NCBI RefSeq assembly: GCF_039536205.1
Contig: NZ_BAAAYL010000001.1
Location: forward strand, 4,588,001 to 4,652,000
Direction: 5' to 3'
Length of the DNA stretch: 64,000 nucleotides
DNA from: Streptomyces sannanensis
GTDB lineage: Bacteria > Actinomycetota > Actinomycetes > Streptomycetales > Streptomycetaceae
A program made the position numbers and the translations under genes. Each line of letters starts with the position of its first letter. Positions within the stretch are counted from its first letter, which is position 1. Under the pieces are notes generated by a model that saw only the letters and a program-made list of their open reading frames with translations, ran no database searches and had not been told where the DNA came from. This document shows positions 1-11,400 of this stretch, one piece after another.

Positions 1-87
1 GATCACCTCGTAGCCGTGGCGGGGTGCTTCGTCGAGCAGCTTCAGCAGGTAGAGGCGGAGGCGTCCGTGGGCGAAGACGGGCGGCAT
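1..87 (-). CDS. PadR-family transcriptional regulator, 5' part only
   Basis: The reverse strand from 87 reads MPPVFAHGRLRLYLLKLL followed by DEAPRHGYEVI, the opening helices of a PadR-type winged helix. The gene runs off the left edge, so only 29 residues are visible. It starts one base after the stop of the DUF4097 gene, so the two are probably co-transcribed. PadR proteins are usually autorepressors, and the palindrome at 975-1002 upstream of the pair is a plausible operator. The family call rests on the short N-terminus and the context. Confidence 0.75.
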   Translation of the reverse strand, partial: MPPVFAHGRLRLYLLKLLDEAPRHGYEVI

Positions 88-88
88 G

Positions 89-943
89 TCAGAGCACCTT
101 TCCTTCCGTGCCGACGGTGTCGGCGTAGGTGTCGGCCGGCCTGCGCAGCAGTGCGATCGAGCCCGAGACGGTGGTCGCCTTCAGGGTGCCGGTGCCGGTC
201 CCCAGCGTGCCGGTGATCTTCTTGGCGCCCCACTGGCCGCTGACCTTGAGGTCGTCGAAGGCATTGGAGACGGCGCCGCCGGCGGTGTTGGCCTCGACGC
301 GGGCGTCGGCCGGGTGCGGCAGCCGGATGGCGATCTCGCCGGAGACGGTGGTGAGTCCGATGTGGGTGGGGGAGCCCGCCGGGTCGATGTCGACGACCAT
401 GTCGCCGCTGACCGATTCGGCCCGTACGGCGGCGCCCGCGCCGTCGATGACGGTCAGGTCGCCGGAGACCGATGTGAAGTGCAGCTCACCGGTGACGGCC
501 TGGGCCTCGAGATTGCCGGAGACGGTGTCGGCCCGGGTGGGGCCGGAGAGCCGGACGAGGGTGGTGTCGCCGCTGACGCCGCGTACGTCCGTACGCCCCC
601 GGATGCCGGAGACCACGGCTCCGGCGCCGACCACGCCGACCTCGACCCGGGCGTCGGCCGGGACGGCGAGGGAGACCACCGCGCCGCGCTGCCAGCCCTT
701 GCGGTCCAGCCACTTGAGGAAGCCCTTCCAGGGCAGGTCGTCGTAGGCGACGGTGAGGGTGCCGTTCTCCTGGGTGACGGTCAGGGGCGGACCGTCGAGG
801 TCGGAGACCTCCAGCCGTGCCGAGTCCTCGTCGGTGCCGACGACGTTGACCGTTCCGTTGACGATGCGCACATGGAGAGCCGTCACCGGGCCGTCGAAGG
901 TGAGTTTCTGCGGCTCCGCGACGGACCACGTCGATTCAGTCAT
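89..943 (-). CDS. DUF4097 family beta-strand repeat protein
   Basis: Predicted 284-residue protein of regularly repeated short beta strands rich in Val, Thr, Gly and Asp (patterns such as VSGDLTV and VSGEIAIRL), typical of the DUF4097 (toastrack-like) fold. No signal peptide or membrane segment is visible, so it is probably cytosolic. The start at 943 (MTESTWSVAEPQ) has an AGGGGG ribosome site about 8 nt upstream; a longer reading from 997 would begin inside the palindrome. It lies directly upstream of a PadR gene, a pairing common in actinomycetes. The biochemical role of the family is unknown. Confidence 0.85.
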   Translation of the reverse strand: MTESTWSVAEPQKLTFDGPVTALHVRIVNGTVNVVGTDEDSARLEVSDLDGPPLTVTQENGTLTVAYDDLPWKGFLKWLDRKGWQRGAVVSLAVPADARVEVGVVGAGAVVSGIRGRTDVRGVSGDTTLVRLSGPTRADTVSGNLEAQAVTGELHFTSVSGDLTVIDGAGAAVRAESVSGDMVVDIDPAGSPTHIGLTTVSGEIAIRLPHPADARVEANTAGGAVSNAFDDLKVSGQWGAKKITGTLGTGTGTLKATTVSGSIALLRRPADTYADTVGTEGKVL

Positions 944-974
944 CGTGCTGCCCCCTGTCGAATCATGACGCAAC

Positions 975-1002
975 ATATCGCGTCTTTCGATAGACACGAT
1001 AT
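975..1002. promoter_or_regulatory. Inverted repeat, probable PadR operator
   Basis: Arms ATATCGCGTCT and AGACACGATAT are separated by 6 nt and complementary at 10 of 11 positions. The site is 32 nt upstream of the DUF4097 start, in the expected promoter zone. PadR regulators bind AT-rich palindromes of this general form near their own operons, so I infer it is the operator of the DUF4097-padR pair. Confidence 0.65.
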
Positions 1003-1066
1003 ATCTCGGTCACGTCAAGTCAAGGGCAGTATGTGAAAGCGGACGAATTGCCCTACCGTAAGGATC

Positions 1067-1804
1067 GTGTCCGGAGCCCTGTTGCTCTGCCGCGCCGAAC
1101 CGGCCGAGGTCCGGCCCGCGGCTCAGCTGCTGCACGAGCGCATGGTCCTCGCCCCGGCGGGCGACGACTGGAGCGTGCTGGTTCCCGAGGGAAGGGCCTG
1201 GCAGAGCGGCTCGGAACCGGTCGACCGGGTGCTCACCGGCTGGGTGACGGCCCTCGCCGTCTCGGCGAAGCAGCCGGTTCTCGCGCTGTGGTGGGACCGC
1301 GACCGGGCCGGCTACATCCTGGCGTCCGGCTTCCGCCGCCCCGTCGGCTACGTCTGGCTCGCCGACGGCACCCCGGCGGGGGAGGACGAGGCGATGCGCA
1401 CCTTCGCGGCCCGGCTCGGCCTGGATCCCGTCCTCGACATGGCCGCCCTGGAGGACCTGGCCCGGCCCGACGTGCAGGCCGACGCCCGCGCCCGGCTGCT
1501 CGGCCTGATCGCGGTCCTGACCCGCGGCGGCCTCAGCCTGCCGACGGGCCTCACCCCGGGTGATCCCGCCGACCACCTGCACCAGGAGGCGGTCGTCCAG
1601 CCTGGCGCGAGCCGGCTCGAACCCCGGCATGCGGTGCCCGCCCCGGACCTCCGCCTCCTGAGCGCGGCGGAAGTCGCGGTGGGCATCCCGCTCCTGGCAT
1701 GGGCCCTGGTCCGCCGGAACCCCGGCTGGACCTGCGCGGGCGCGCTCCTGATCGCGCACGGCGCGCTGGCCATGGCTTACGGCCGGCTGTCAGCTTCCCG
1801 CTGA
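1067..1804 (+). CDS. Conserved actinobacterial protein with C-terminal membrane segments
   Basis: Predicted 245-residue protein, GTG start (SGALLLCRAEPAEV) with an AAGGA-like ribosome site. The N-terminal 190 residues look soluble (WWDRDRAGYILASGF, GYVWLADGTPAGEDEAM). The C-terminus has two hydrophobic stretches, around residues 202-213 (VAVGIPLLAWAL) and 222-240 (CAGALLIAHGALAMAYG), consistent with a tail membrane hairpin. I recognise no domain. It is transcribed away from the DUF4097-padR pair, and its promoter may overlap the palindrome region. Confidence 0.7.
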   Translation: MSGALLLCRAEPAEVRPAAQLLHERMVLAPAGDDWSVLVPEGRAWQSGSEPVDRVLTGWVTALAVSAKQPVLALWWDRDRAGYILASGFRRPVGYVWLADGTPAGEDEAMRTFAARLGLDPVLDMAALEDLARPDVQADARARLLGLIAVLTRGGLSLPTGLTPGDPADHLHQEAVVQPGASRLEPRHAVPAPDLRLLSAAEVAVGIPLLAWALVRRNPGWTCAGALLIAHGALAMAYGRLSASR

Positions 1805-1841
1805 CATCGTCTGCGGGGCGCAGGAGTCGGCCGCCGTGCCA

Positions 1842-2024
1842 TCAGACGTCGTCGTCCTCGTCGTCGAGCCGTGCCAGCCAGGTGGCGAGTCGCTCGACCG
1901 GCACCTCGAAGTCCGGGTTCAGATCGACGAACGTACGCAGCTGCTCGGCGAGCCACTCGAAGGTGACCTCCTCCTCGCCGCGGCGCTTCTCCAGCTCCTC
2001 GATGCCACGATCCGTGAAGTACAT
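1842..2024 (-). CDS. DUF6104 family small acidic protein
   Basis: 60-residue protein beginning MYFTDRGIEELEKRRGEE, with helical content (WLAEQLRTFVDLNPDFEVPVERLATWLARL) and an acidic tail DDEDDDV. This matches the small conserved streptomycete family DUF6104. The start at 2024 has an AGGAG ribosome site; longer reading frames in the same phase lack one. Function unknown. Confidence 0.85.
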   Translation of the reverse strand: MYFTDRGIEELEKRRGEEEVTFEWLAEQLRTFVDLNPDFEVPVERLATWLARLDDEDDDV

Positions 2025-2167
2025 CTTGTCGGTGCTCCTGGTGCAACGGTGTGGGGGACCGAGCCGTGGTGGCCGGTCCCCACACATCGTACGTACCGCG
2101 GCGCCGGTCGAGGGACGGTCCTGATCCGCATCGCGGGGCCGCGCCGTGACACACAGGTCGGGGCAGG

Positions 2168-2210
2168 CCGGAGGCCCGGCACCTCCACACGGCGGGTGCC
2201 GGGCCTCCGG
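2168..2210 (-). terminator. Strong hairpin after the DNRLRE gene
   Basis: Perfect 16-bp stem (CCGGAGGCCCGGCACC and its complement) with an 11-nt loop, starting 12 nt past the stop of the 2222-5296 gene on the reverse strand. Probable intrinsic terminator without a long U tract, as is usual in streptomycetes. Confidence 0.75.
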
Positions 2211-2221
2211 TTCGGCATGAA

Positions 2222-5200
2222 TCAGGAGATCGCCTTCATCGCCTGCCAGCCGCCGGTGCCGACCACGCTGGGCGTGCCGACGAGACCGGTCGCGCGGCCC
2301 GGGACGAACTCCAGGCCGGCCGTGGTGTTGGCCGTGGTGCTCCACAGGTCCGGCACACCGTCCGCGTTGGAGTCACCGGAGGCGGTGATCAGGGGACGTG
2401 CCGTGGTGGTCCAGCCGGTGGCGTACGCGGTGCGGTTCGCCGGATCGCCGAAGGCGGCGGGGTCGGTGCCGCCGTCCGGGACGCCGTCGCCGTCCGCGTC
2501 ACCACGGCTCCGGCCGTGGTAGATCCACAGGTCACCGGTGGAGGTGTTGCGCGCGATGATGTCGGTGAAACCGTCACCGTCCACGTCACCCGGGGACGCC
2601 AGGGTCATCACGCCCCAGCCGCCGTTGCCGATCGGGTAGCCGGTCTCGACGGTGCCACCGGTGTAACCGGGCAGGAACCACAGCTGGTCGCCGACGACCG
2701 CGACGAAGTCGGGTGTGTAGCCCTCGGTGTCCGGCGTCAGGTCGCCGACGGAGATGATCTGCTTGATCGTCGCCGGGTCGAGGAGGTTGTCCTCGGCGTC
2801 CGGGAAGATGATCACCTCCTGCTTGGTGTCCTCCGTGAACTGGCCGATGCCGTCGTTCGGGTAGTAGTAGAGCTTCCCGTCGGACTTGCGGACGACCAGG
2901 TCCTCGTAGCCGTCCTCGGTCCAGTCGCCACGGTGGGTCAGCAGCGCGCCGTCCCAGCTGCCGTTGGAGCTGAGGACGACGTTCGTGGCGACGGCGCCGT
3001 TGCCCGTACCGCCGTACAGCAGCAGGTTGTTGCCTCCGGTGACGGCGAAGAAGTCGGGCATGCCGTCGCCGTTGACGTCACCGGGCTTGTCCGCGATGCC
3101 CAGGCTCTTGACGTAGAACCGGTACGGATAGATCAGGCCCGGGTTGCCTGCGGCGTCGAAGCTCTGCACGTACAGCGTGTGCGGACCGGGCGTCAGCGGT
3201 GTCACCGAGACGGTGACACCGCCTCCCGCGGAGGTCGGCTTCGCCTCGGTGATCGGCGGCGTGCGGTCCAGCGAGTACTTGTACTTGGTGACGTCGGCGA
3301 CACCGCCCGAGCCCAGCGTGAAGTTGCCCGGGGTACGCGCCAGGGCGCCCTCGGTGTTCTCCGGGTAATCGGTCGAGGACACCGTGGGCATGACGGTCGG
3401 TCCGGCGGGGTCGAAGCCGAAGCGGCAGCCCGAAGCGCCCGTCGTCGGGGTCCAGTCCGAGGCGAAGGAGGCGTCCAGCGGGTCCTCGGCCTGGGCCTTC
3501 CAGGAGAACTGGCCACCGCTGGCGCCCTTGTGCTGGTCCAGCAGTGTCTTCGGGACCACCACGCTGGCCGTCGCACCCTTGGGGTCCGACGCCAGAACGC
3601 GGACCTTCTTCTTCACGTCGAAGATGATGCCGGGCGACACATCGTGCTTGCCGGTGGCCCACAGGTGGAACTGGACGTTGACGTCGCCGCCGTCCGGGTC
3701 CCAGACCTGGGCCTTGAGGGTCACATCGGTGTTGCCGACGGTCACATACGTGCTGCCGTTGCCACAGTCGTTACTGGCGGTCTTGGTGCTGGGGATGGTG
3801 TCCAGCGACCACGGGGGGTTGGGCTTCCGCTCGAACTCGACGATCAGCTTGGCGTCCGGCTTGAACTTCTTCCAGCTGTACGTGTCCTTGTTGTCCTCGG
3901 CCGTCTGCGGGGCACGCAGACCGAAGGTGATGTTGGACCACTTGTTCGCGGCGGCCTTGACGGCCGCATCCGTGGCGGTGAAGTCCACTGCCTTGTCCGG
4001 GCAGCCGTACGACTCGTTGCCGTGGGCGTAGTTCCTGCTGTCCTGCCGCGTGGACCAGGCCGGCTGGTTGTTCCATGTGGTCGAGGAGCTGATGGAGCCC
4101 GTCAGATAGAGCTCGACGGGCTTCGCGGTGCAGGACCAGGAGTGCGTCTCGGTGATCTGGAACTGGGCGTCGATGACCTTGACACCGGCCAGGGCCGTCG
4201 AGTCGATACGGAAGAACGAGCGGGCCGTGCCGCCGGTGGACGACTCGTAGCCCACGCGGGCCTCGCTCGTGGTGCCGCCGCCCCAGTTCGTCCCGTTCCA
4301 GTAACTCTGGGTCGGGTACGGCTTGTAGGCGATGGTCCATGCCTGACGCTGTCCGGTGAAGTACGGGTCGATGTACACCGGGTAGGTCGTCGACGGCGAG
4401 TCGAGCAGTGCCTGGTCCGGCACGAGCTGCAGCTTCGTGTCGGTCACCGCCACGTCCACTTCACTGACCTTGGCACCGGCACCGAGATCGGCGGATGAGC
4501 CGTCGGCGGGCGCGGCAGAGCTACGGCTCGCGGGCACACCGCTCGGGGGCATGGGGATGGTGGAGGAGTCCCACATCCGGGCCGTCGAGGTCGCGAACAC
4601 GGTCTGGCCCGCCGGGTTGACCGCCGTGAGCGAGCCGCTCTCCGGGTCCTTCTTCAGCTCCAGACCGTCGGCCCGCAGCCCGAAGTCGATGGCCGCGAGC
4701 TCCGGGTTCTCCGCGGCCTGCGGCGTCTTGACCGTCAGGACCTGGCTGAACCCGTCCACGCTCGCGGCGACGGACAGGTCGACTCCCGGGAAGACCTCCG
4801 GGTATGTGGCCTTGGAACCGTCGAGCACCGGCTCGGGCAGCGGCTCCGGCCAGCTCAGCGAGAGCTCCCTGCCCTGGTCCTTGAGGACCACGAGCGGCGC
4901 CTCGCCGCCGGCGGAGAACGTCACGTTCCCGGCGGCGGCCTTGGGGGCGATACGGTCGCCGGCCGGGGCGAGGGTGGTGTCGACGGGCGTCCACTTGCCC
5001 TCGCGCTTCACCCGGACCGGAAGCGTGTGCTGAGTCAGCTTCAGCGTCCCGTTGGGCTGGGCGTACAGCTCGCTCGTCTCGCTGCGGGCGGACGTGACTT
5101 CGACGGGTTCGCCGGTGCGCTGTGCCGTCTCCAGCGCGTGTTCCTCCGAACCGGCCGGAGCTGCAGGGGTGTTGTCCTTGGCGTACGCCGTGCCGAGCGG

Positions 5201-5296
5201 CGTCAGCCCGAGCGTTCCGCCGACGAGAAGCGCTGCGAGTGCGGTGCGCGTGGAGCGACTCCCCGCCTTTCGTCTTCCTCTGGATCTGTGCGACAT
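2222..5296 (-). CDS. Secreted DNRLRE-domain protein with FG-GAP/VCBS-like repeats
   Basis: 1024-residue protein. An Arg/Lys-rich N-terminus (MSHRSRGRRKAGSR) and a hydrophobic segment ending in TAYA form a signal peptide. The centre contains a DNRLRE-type domain (VYIDPYFTGQRQ, SYWNGTNWGGG, ARVGYESSTGGTARSFFRID), a carbohydrate-binding-like beta sandwich usual in secreted proteins. Next come an Ig-like stretch and C-terminal FG-GAP motifs with calcium-loop signatures (GDVNGDGMPDFFAV, GDVDGDGFTDIIAR, GDSNADGVPDLW) that suggest a beta-propeller. It is divergent from the RHS toxin gene, and DNRLRE/FG-GAP proteins often neighbour RHS genes, so it may be a surface partner. The 5296 start places the signal peptide at the N-terminus; upstream in-phase codons add a non-signal extension. 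Confidence 0.85.
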   Translation of the reverse strand: MSHRSRGRRKAGSRSTRTALAALLVGGTLGLTPLGTAYAKDNTPAAPAGSEEHALETAQRTGEPVEVTSARSETSELYAQPNGTLKLTQHTLPVRVKREGKWTPVDTTLAPAGDRIAPKAAAGNVTFSAGGEAPLVVLKDQGRELSLSWPEPLPEPVLDGSKATYPEVFPGVDLSVAASVDGFSQVLTVKTPQAAENPELAAIDFGLRADGLELKKDPESGSLTAVNPAGQTVFATSTARMWDSSTIPMPPSGVPASRSSAAPADGSSADLGAGAKVSEVDVAVTDTKLQLVPDQALLDSPSTTYPVYIDPYFTGQRQAWTIAYKPYPTQSYWNGTNWGGGTTSEARVGYESSTGGTARSFFRIDSTALAGVKVIDAQFQITETHSWSCTAKPVELYLTGSISSSTTWNNQPAWSTRQDSRNYAHGNESYGCPDKAVDFTATDAAVKAAANKWSNITFGLRAPQTAEDNKDTYSWKKFKPDAKLIVEFERKPNPPWSLDTIPSTKTASNDCGNGSTYVTVGNTDVTLKAQVWDPDGGDVNVQFHLWATGKHDVSPGIIFDVKKKVRVLASDPKGATASVVVPKTLLDQHKGASGGQFSWKAQAEDPLDASFASDWTPTTGASGCRFGFDPAGPTVMPTVSSTDYPENTEGALARTPGNFTLGSGGVADVTKYKYSLDRTPPITEAKPTSAGGGVTVSVTPLTPGPHTLYVQSFDAAGNPGLIYPYRFYVKSLGIADKPGDVNGDGMPDFFAVTGGNNLLLYGGTGNGAVATNVVLSSNGSWDGALLTHRGDWTEDGYEDLVVRKSDGKLYYYPNDGIGQFTEDTKQEVIIFPDAEDNLLDPATIKQIISVGDLTPDTEGYTPDFVAVVGDQLWFLPGYTGGTVETGYPIGNGGWGVMTLASPGDVDGDGFTDIIARNTSTGDLWIYHGRSRGDADGDGVPDGGTDPAAFGDPANRTAYATGWTTTARPLITASGDSNADGVPDLWSTTANTTAGLEFVPGRATGLVGTPSVVGTGGWQAMKAIS

Positions 5297-5492
5297 GTGC
5301 CGGGGTTTCCCCCGATCCCTTCTGTTCGATGACGTGTTCGGGCGAACAGTACACGTATATGACTGGTCAGAATTTGCCAAGTCATAGCCATCCCATGCCT
5401 TGTGACTGACTGTTTGCTGACTTGTTCAAGAGGTTGACGGTCATTTAGTGTCCCGATGATCAACTTTTCCTACTCCAGATCAGGAAGAACAG
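5297..5492. promoter_or_regulatory. AT-rich divergent promoter region of the RHS locus
   Basis: This 196-bp gap between the divergent DNRLRE and RHS genes is clearly poorer in GC than its surroundings and must carry both promoters. A TTGACG hexamer at 5434-5439 could be a -35 element for the RHS gene, but no convincing -10 lies at the right distance. The lower GC could also mark horizontally acquired or silencer-bound DNA. No operator palindrome stands out. Confidence 0.5.
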
Positions 5493-8400
5493 GTGCAACA
5501 ACTGATGCGTCAGTTGCGCCATTTGGGACACTGGCACAGATCTGTGTCGTTTGTGGTGTTCATGGCGCTGCTGATCAATTTTGTGCCCGATGATCCGGCT
5601 GCGGCCGGCACGGGCAAGATGCGGCTGGAGGAGCTGCATCAGGAACGCTCGGTCTCCGGCCGTTCCTTCAAGGCCGAGCGTCGCGCGGTCAAGGATGAGG
5701 CGGCGAAGGACTGGCGGCCGTCCCAGGCCAAGGTTCCGGCCGGCGACTTCGTGGTCCAGGTCACGGGTGCTCGGGACGAGAACTCCCGCAAGACACAGAC
5801 GAGTCCGCTGATCGCCGGGTCGGGGAGCGGGCTGGGCCAGGACCCTGCCCCGCTGGCTCCGTCTCCGGTGAAGCTGCGTCAGGTGGCGGCCGGCAAGGCC
5901 GACGCCAAGGCGGCGAAGGGCAGGACGGCTCCGGTCGGGACCGCTGCGCGTGTGGTGATGAAGGACCCCGCTGCTGCCCGCAAGGCGGGTGTGACGGGTG
6001 TGCTGTTCACTGCGGCGCCCGTCGAGGCTCCCACGGCCTCGCCGGTGTCCGGCTCCGTCGAGCTGGAGCTCGACTACTCGGGCTTCAAGGACATCTACGG
6101 TGGTGACTGGGGTTCGCGGCTTCGTCTGGTGCAGCTTCCCGCGTGTGCGCTGACCACGCCGGAGAAGCCCGCCTGCCGCGAGCGGACCGATCTGCAGAGC
6201 CGGAACGACGCGGCGGGCTCGACCGTCTCCGCCACGGTGGACCTTGATCGGGATCCGTCCGGTATGGCCACGCCTGCCGTTTCGGCTTCTGCTCCGATGG
6301 TGCTTGCGGCCACCGCGGCTGCTTCGGGTCCGGGTGGCAGCCATGAGGCCACCTCGCTGTCGCCGTCGGGTTCGTGGATGGCGGGCAGCTCTTCGGGTGG
6401 GTTCTCCTGGACGTACCCGGTCGAGGCGGCCGAGGTTCCTGGCGGGCCGCAGCCGGAGATCGAGCTGTCGTACTCGTCGCAGGCCGTGGACGGTCGTACC
6501 GCCTCGACGAATGCTCAGTCGTCGTGGATTGCCGAGGGCTGGGATTACGAGCCCGGTTTCATCGAGCGCAAGTACCGTTCGTGCTCGGACGACAAGGGCA
6601 ATGGTGCGAACAACACGGGTGACTCCGGTGACCTGTGCTGGGGTTCGGACCAGGTGGTGATGTCGCTGGGGGGCAACAGCACCGAGCTGGTCAAGGACGA
6701 CAAGACCGGCGAGTGGCGTCCGGCGGACGATGACGGTACGCGTATCGAGCGCAGGACGGGTGCGGTCAACGGCACGAAGGACGGCGAGTACTGGGTCGTC
6801 ACGGGCACCGACGGTGTGCAGTACCACTTCGGTCTGAACACGCTGCCGAATGCACCGGCGGGTACGGTGACGAACTCGGCGCTGACGGTTCCGGTGTTCG
6901 GCAACCACCCGGGTGAGCCGTGCCACGCCACGGCGTTCGTCGACTCGGACTGCTACCAGGCATACCGGTGGAACCTCGACTATGTCGTGGACCCGCTGGG
7001 TGACGCGATGACGCTGTGGTGGAAGAAGGAGACCAACTACTACGGCCAGAACATGAAGGCCGACCAGAAGGCTCTCTACACCCGGGCCGCCTATCTGGAC
7101 CGTATCGACTACGGTCAGCGTTCCACCACCCTGTTCACCGCGCAGCCTGCGGGGCGTGTGGCGTTCACGGTCGCGGAGCGGTGTATTCCGGATGCGGCGT
7201 TCGACTGTGCGGAGTCCAAGCGGACGGCGGCGAACGCGAAGTACTGGCCGGACACGCCGCTGGACCAGGAGTGCACGGCGAGTGTGAACTGCACGGACAA
7301 GTTCTCGCCGACGTTCTGGACGACGAAGCGGCTGGTGAAGATCACCACGCAGGTGCTGTCCGGGACCGCGCTGAAGAATGTCGACTCCTGGGCGCTGGAG
7401 CAGTCCTACCCGGCCACCGGTGACGGTACGTCGCCTGCCCTCTGGCTCGAGTCGATCACCCGCACCGGTTACGGCGCCGGATCTTCGGCGAGCATGCCGA
7501 AGGTCAGCTTCGCCGGTCTGCAGATGGCCAACCGCGTCGACGGCGTGGAGGGCCTGCCGCCCTTCTCCCGTTACCGCATTCACGCCATCGACACCGAGAC
7601 CGGTGGCCGCATCGGGGTGACGTACTCGCCGCGCGAATGCTCGGCCCTGGCTCCGGTCAAGATGCCGGCCTCGCCCGAGACGAACACGCTGCGCTGCTTC
7701 CCGCAGTACTGGACGCCGAAGGGTGCGCTGAACCCGGTCAAGGACTGGTTCCACAAGTACGTGGTCACCCAGGTCCGCGAGGACGACCTGGTGACGGACG
7801 CTTCGGACAAGGTGACGTCGTACGAGTACCTGGGCGGAGCCGCCTGGGCCTACGACGACAGCGAGTTCACCGAGAACAAGCACCGCACCTGGTCGCAGTA
7901 CCGCGGCTACGAGCAGGTCCGCACCCGTCTGGGTGAGGGCACGGATGTCAAGCAGCTGACCGAGCACCGGTACTTCCGCGGCATGCACGGCGACAAGCTG
8001 CCGTCCGGCACGCGCACCTCGGTCGTCGAGGACTCCGAGGGCGGTACCTACACCGACCTGCCGCAGTATCAGGGGCAGTTGCGTGAGCAGATCGTCTACG
8101 AGTCGGACGGCGGCGCCATCGACTCGGCGACGCTGACCACCCCGTGGTCGGTGAAGACGGCCTCGCGTGCTCGCACGGGCACCACGGCTCTCGAGGCGTG
8201 GATGACGCTTCCGGAGACGGTCAGGACGCGTGAGCGGGTCAAGGACGAGATCTGGCGGACCTCGACGGAGACGACCAAGTACGACAGCTACGGCCTGCCC
8301 TACGAGGTGGACGAGACGACGCCCGGTGGCAAGCGGATGTGCACCACCACCAGCTACGTCCGCAACACCAAGGCGTATCTGCTGGAGTCGGAGTCCCGCA

Positions 8401-11400
8401 AGCTGACCAAGCTGGGCGCCTGCGGCACCACCGGCGGTGAGGTCGTCGAGGACACCCGCACCCTCTTCGACGGACTCGAGTTCGGCGTCGCGCCCACCAA
8501 GGGTCTGCCGACCGAGGTGCAGGAACTCAACGCCGACGGCAACGGCTACATCACCATCGACAGGACCGAGTACGACGTCCACGGCCGCGAGACCGCGACC
8601 TACGACGGCGAGAACCACAAGACCTCGGTCACGTACACGCCGGCGACGATGGCCCGTCCGACCTCGATAACCTCGACGGACCCCCTCGGGTTCACCGAGA
8701 CCACCGAGTTCGACGACGTCCGGGGTCTGCCGCTGGCCGAGATCGACCCCAACGGCAAGCGTGCGACCATGCAGTACGACCCGCTGGGCCGGCTGCTGAA
8801 GGTCTGGGAGATCGACCGTGATCCGGCGACCCAGACGCCGAACGCGATGTACGACTACACCGTGCGGCGTGACGGTCCCACGATCGTCACCACCCGGACG
8901 CTGAAGGACAACGGCCAGTACGCGATCTCCTACGAGATCCTCGACGGCCTGCTGCGCGAGCGGCAGACCCAGGACGAGGCCGTGGCAGGCGCCGGACGTA
9001 TCGTCAACGACACCTTCTACGACAGTGTCGGTCGTGAGTGGAAGTCGAACGACGGCTACTTCAACGACCAGGAGCCGGCACCCGCGCTGCTTCAGGTCGG
9101 CGACAACGAGGTCTCCTCGCAGAACCGCACGACCTTCAACGGTCTCGGTGAGGAAGTCGTCGAGGTCAGCTACCACAAGGGCGTGGAGAAGTTCCGCACC
9201 ATGACGGAGCGGGACGGCGACGTCTCGACCACCGTGCCGCCGAAGGGCGACACGGTCACGGCGGCCTTCGAGGACGCCGAGGGCCGCACCACGCGTCTGC
9301 GTGAGTACACCAACGACGCACGCACCACGTGGCGTGACACGACGTACGAGTACGACGTGTACGACCAGCTGGTGAAGATCACCGCCCCCGGCGGTGCGGT
9401 CACCGAGTTCGAATACGACGGTCGAGGAAGGCAGACCGCCGCCGTCGACCCCGACGGCGGACGGATCACCTACACGTACGACAACACCGACAACGTGGTG
9501 TCGACGACCGATTCACGCGGCAACACGTTGGTCACCACCTATGACGCGGGTGGACGTCCCACCTCGTTGCGCGAGGGCGGTGACACCGGCCCGAAGCGGG
9601 TCGAGTGGACCTACGACACCCTCGGCAAGGGCCTGCCGGTGGCGTCGATCCGCTATGCCAACGGCCGTGAGTACCGGAACGAAATCACCGCGTACGACAC
9701 CGCCTACAGGGTCAAGAAGACGAAGACGGTCATTCCTGCCGAGGAGACGGGTCTGGGGGGTACGTACGCGTACGACTACTCGTACACGCCGACCGGCAAT
9801 CTCGCCTGGGTCCAGGTGCCCGGTATGGGCGGCTTGACCACGGAGCGGGTGGTCTTCCGGTACAACTCGGATGACCTGCCGATTTCGATCACGGGTGCGT
9901 CGACGTACCTCAGCAATGTCGACTACTCGGCCTTCGGTGACATTCTGCGCACCGAGTCCGGTCCGCTGGGCAAGAAGGTCTACGGCTCGTACTACTTCGA
10001 CGAGTTCACCCGCCGCATGTCGCAGGTGATCTGGGACCGTTCGGTGGCCCCGGGGCGGATCAGCGACACCCAGTACACCTACGACACCGTGGGCAACGTC
10101 ACCAAGATCAAGGACACTCCGGGTGACGCCGCACCGGATGCGGGCAAGACGGACACCCAGTGCTTCGTTTACGACCAGCTGCGTCAGACGACCTCGGCCT
10201 GGACGGCCACGGACGACTGCGAGGCGGCGCCTTCCGCGGCGACCGTGGGCGGGCCGGATGCGTACTGGCAGTCCTTCGAGTTCGACGCTGCGGGCAACCG
10301 CACCAAGCTCGTCGAGCACGACCCGGCCGGTGACACGGCCAAGGACGTCACCCGTACCTACACCTACGGCAAGGCGGGCATCGGCGGACCGAACGCGCTG
10401 GCGGAAGTCAAGTCGGCCAGTCCGCAGGGCGAGCGGCTGAACACGTTCGCCTATGACAAGGCCGGCAACACCACCACGCGGGAGCACGGCGGCACCACCC
10501 AGACCCTGGAGTGGGACGTCGAAGGCCAGCTGAGCAAGGTCTCCGAGCCCGTCGAAGGCGGCGGCACCAGGACCACGTCCTACCTGTACGGGGCGGACGG
10601 TGAGCGGCTCATTCGCACGGGTGCGGACGGCAGCAAGACGCTCTACCTCGGCGAGGCCGAACTGACCGTCAGCGCCGACCTGACCCAGGTGAAGGCCGAG
10701 CGGTTCTACGCTCACCCCGATGGTGCCGTCACCGTGCGCGCCACCGGCGGTGTGCGGCAGATGATCCTTTCCGACCACCATGGCACCTCCAGCACGTTGG
10801 TGGACATGGTGTCGACCGGCATGCCGGTGACCCGCCGCAAGTCGATGCCCTTCGGCGAGGAGCGAGGCACGCAGCCACCGGCCTGGCCCGGACAGCGTGG
10901 CTTCGTCGGCGGAACTGTGGACAGGGACACCGGTCTGACCAGGCTCGGTGCCCGTGACTACGACCCGGCGACGGGACGGTTCATCTCGGTCGACCCCATG
11001 GTCGACTACAGCCAGCCGGCCACGATGAACCCGTACGCCTACAGCAACAACGCCCCGGCGACGTTCTCCGACCCGGAGGGGCTGTTCTTCGGGGTCGTGG
11101 TCGGTATCGCGGCCCGTGTCGCGATCCGGATGGCGATCCGTGCGGCGGCCCGCCGTGCGGCCCAGATCGCGGCCCGCAAGGCGGCCCAGGCGGCGGCCCG
11201 CCGGGCGGCGGCGCTCGCGCGTAAGCGCGCCGCGGAGCGTGCTCGCCGTGCAGCGATCAAGCGTGCGCGCGAGGAGGCCCGTAAGCGCGCCGCGGCCCAG
11301 CGAGCGGCAGCCAAGCGCGCCGCTCAGCGTGCGGCAGCCAAGCGCGCCGCCCAGCGCAGAGCAGCGGCCCAGGCCCGGGCGCGTACCCAGCGTGCCGCGG

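Noticed and set aside
5460..9176. 1238-codon antisense ORF across the RHS gene
   Set aside because: High-GC shadow frame: long Arg/Val/Leu-rich runs, no domain, opposite the well-supported RHS coding frame.
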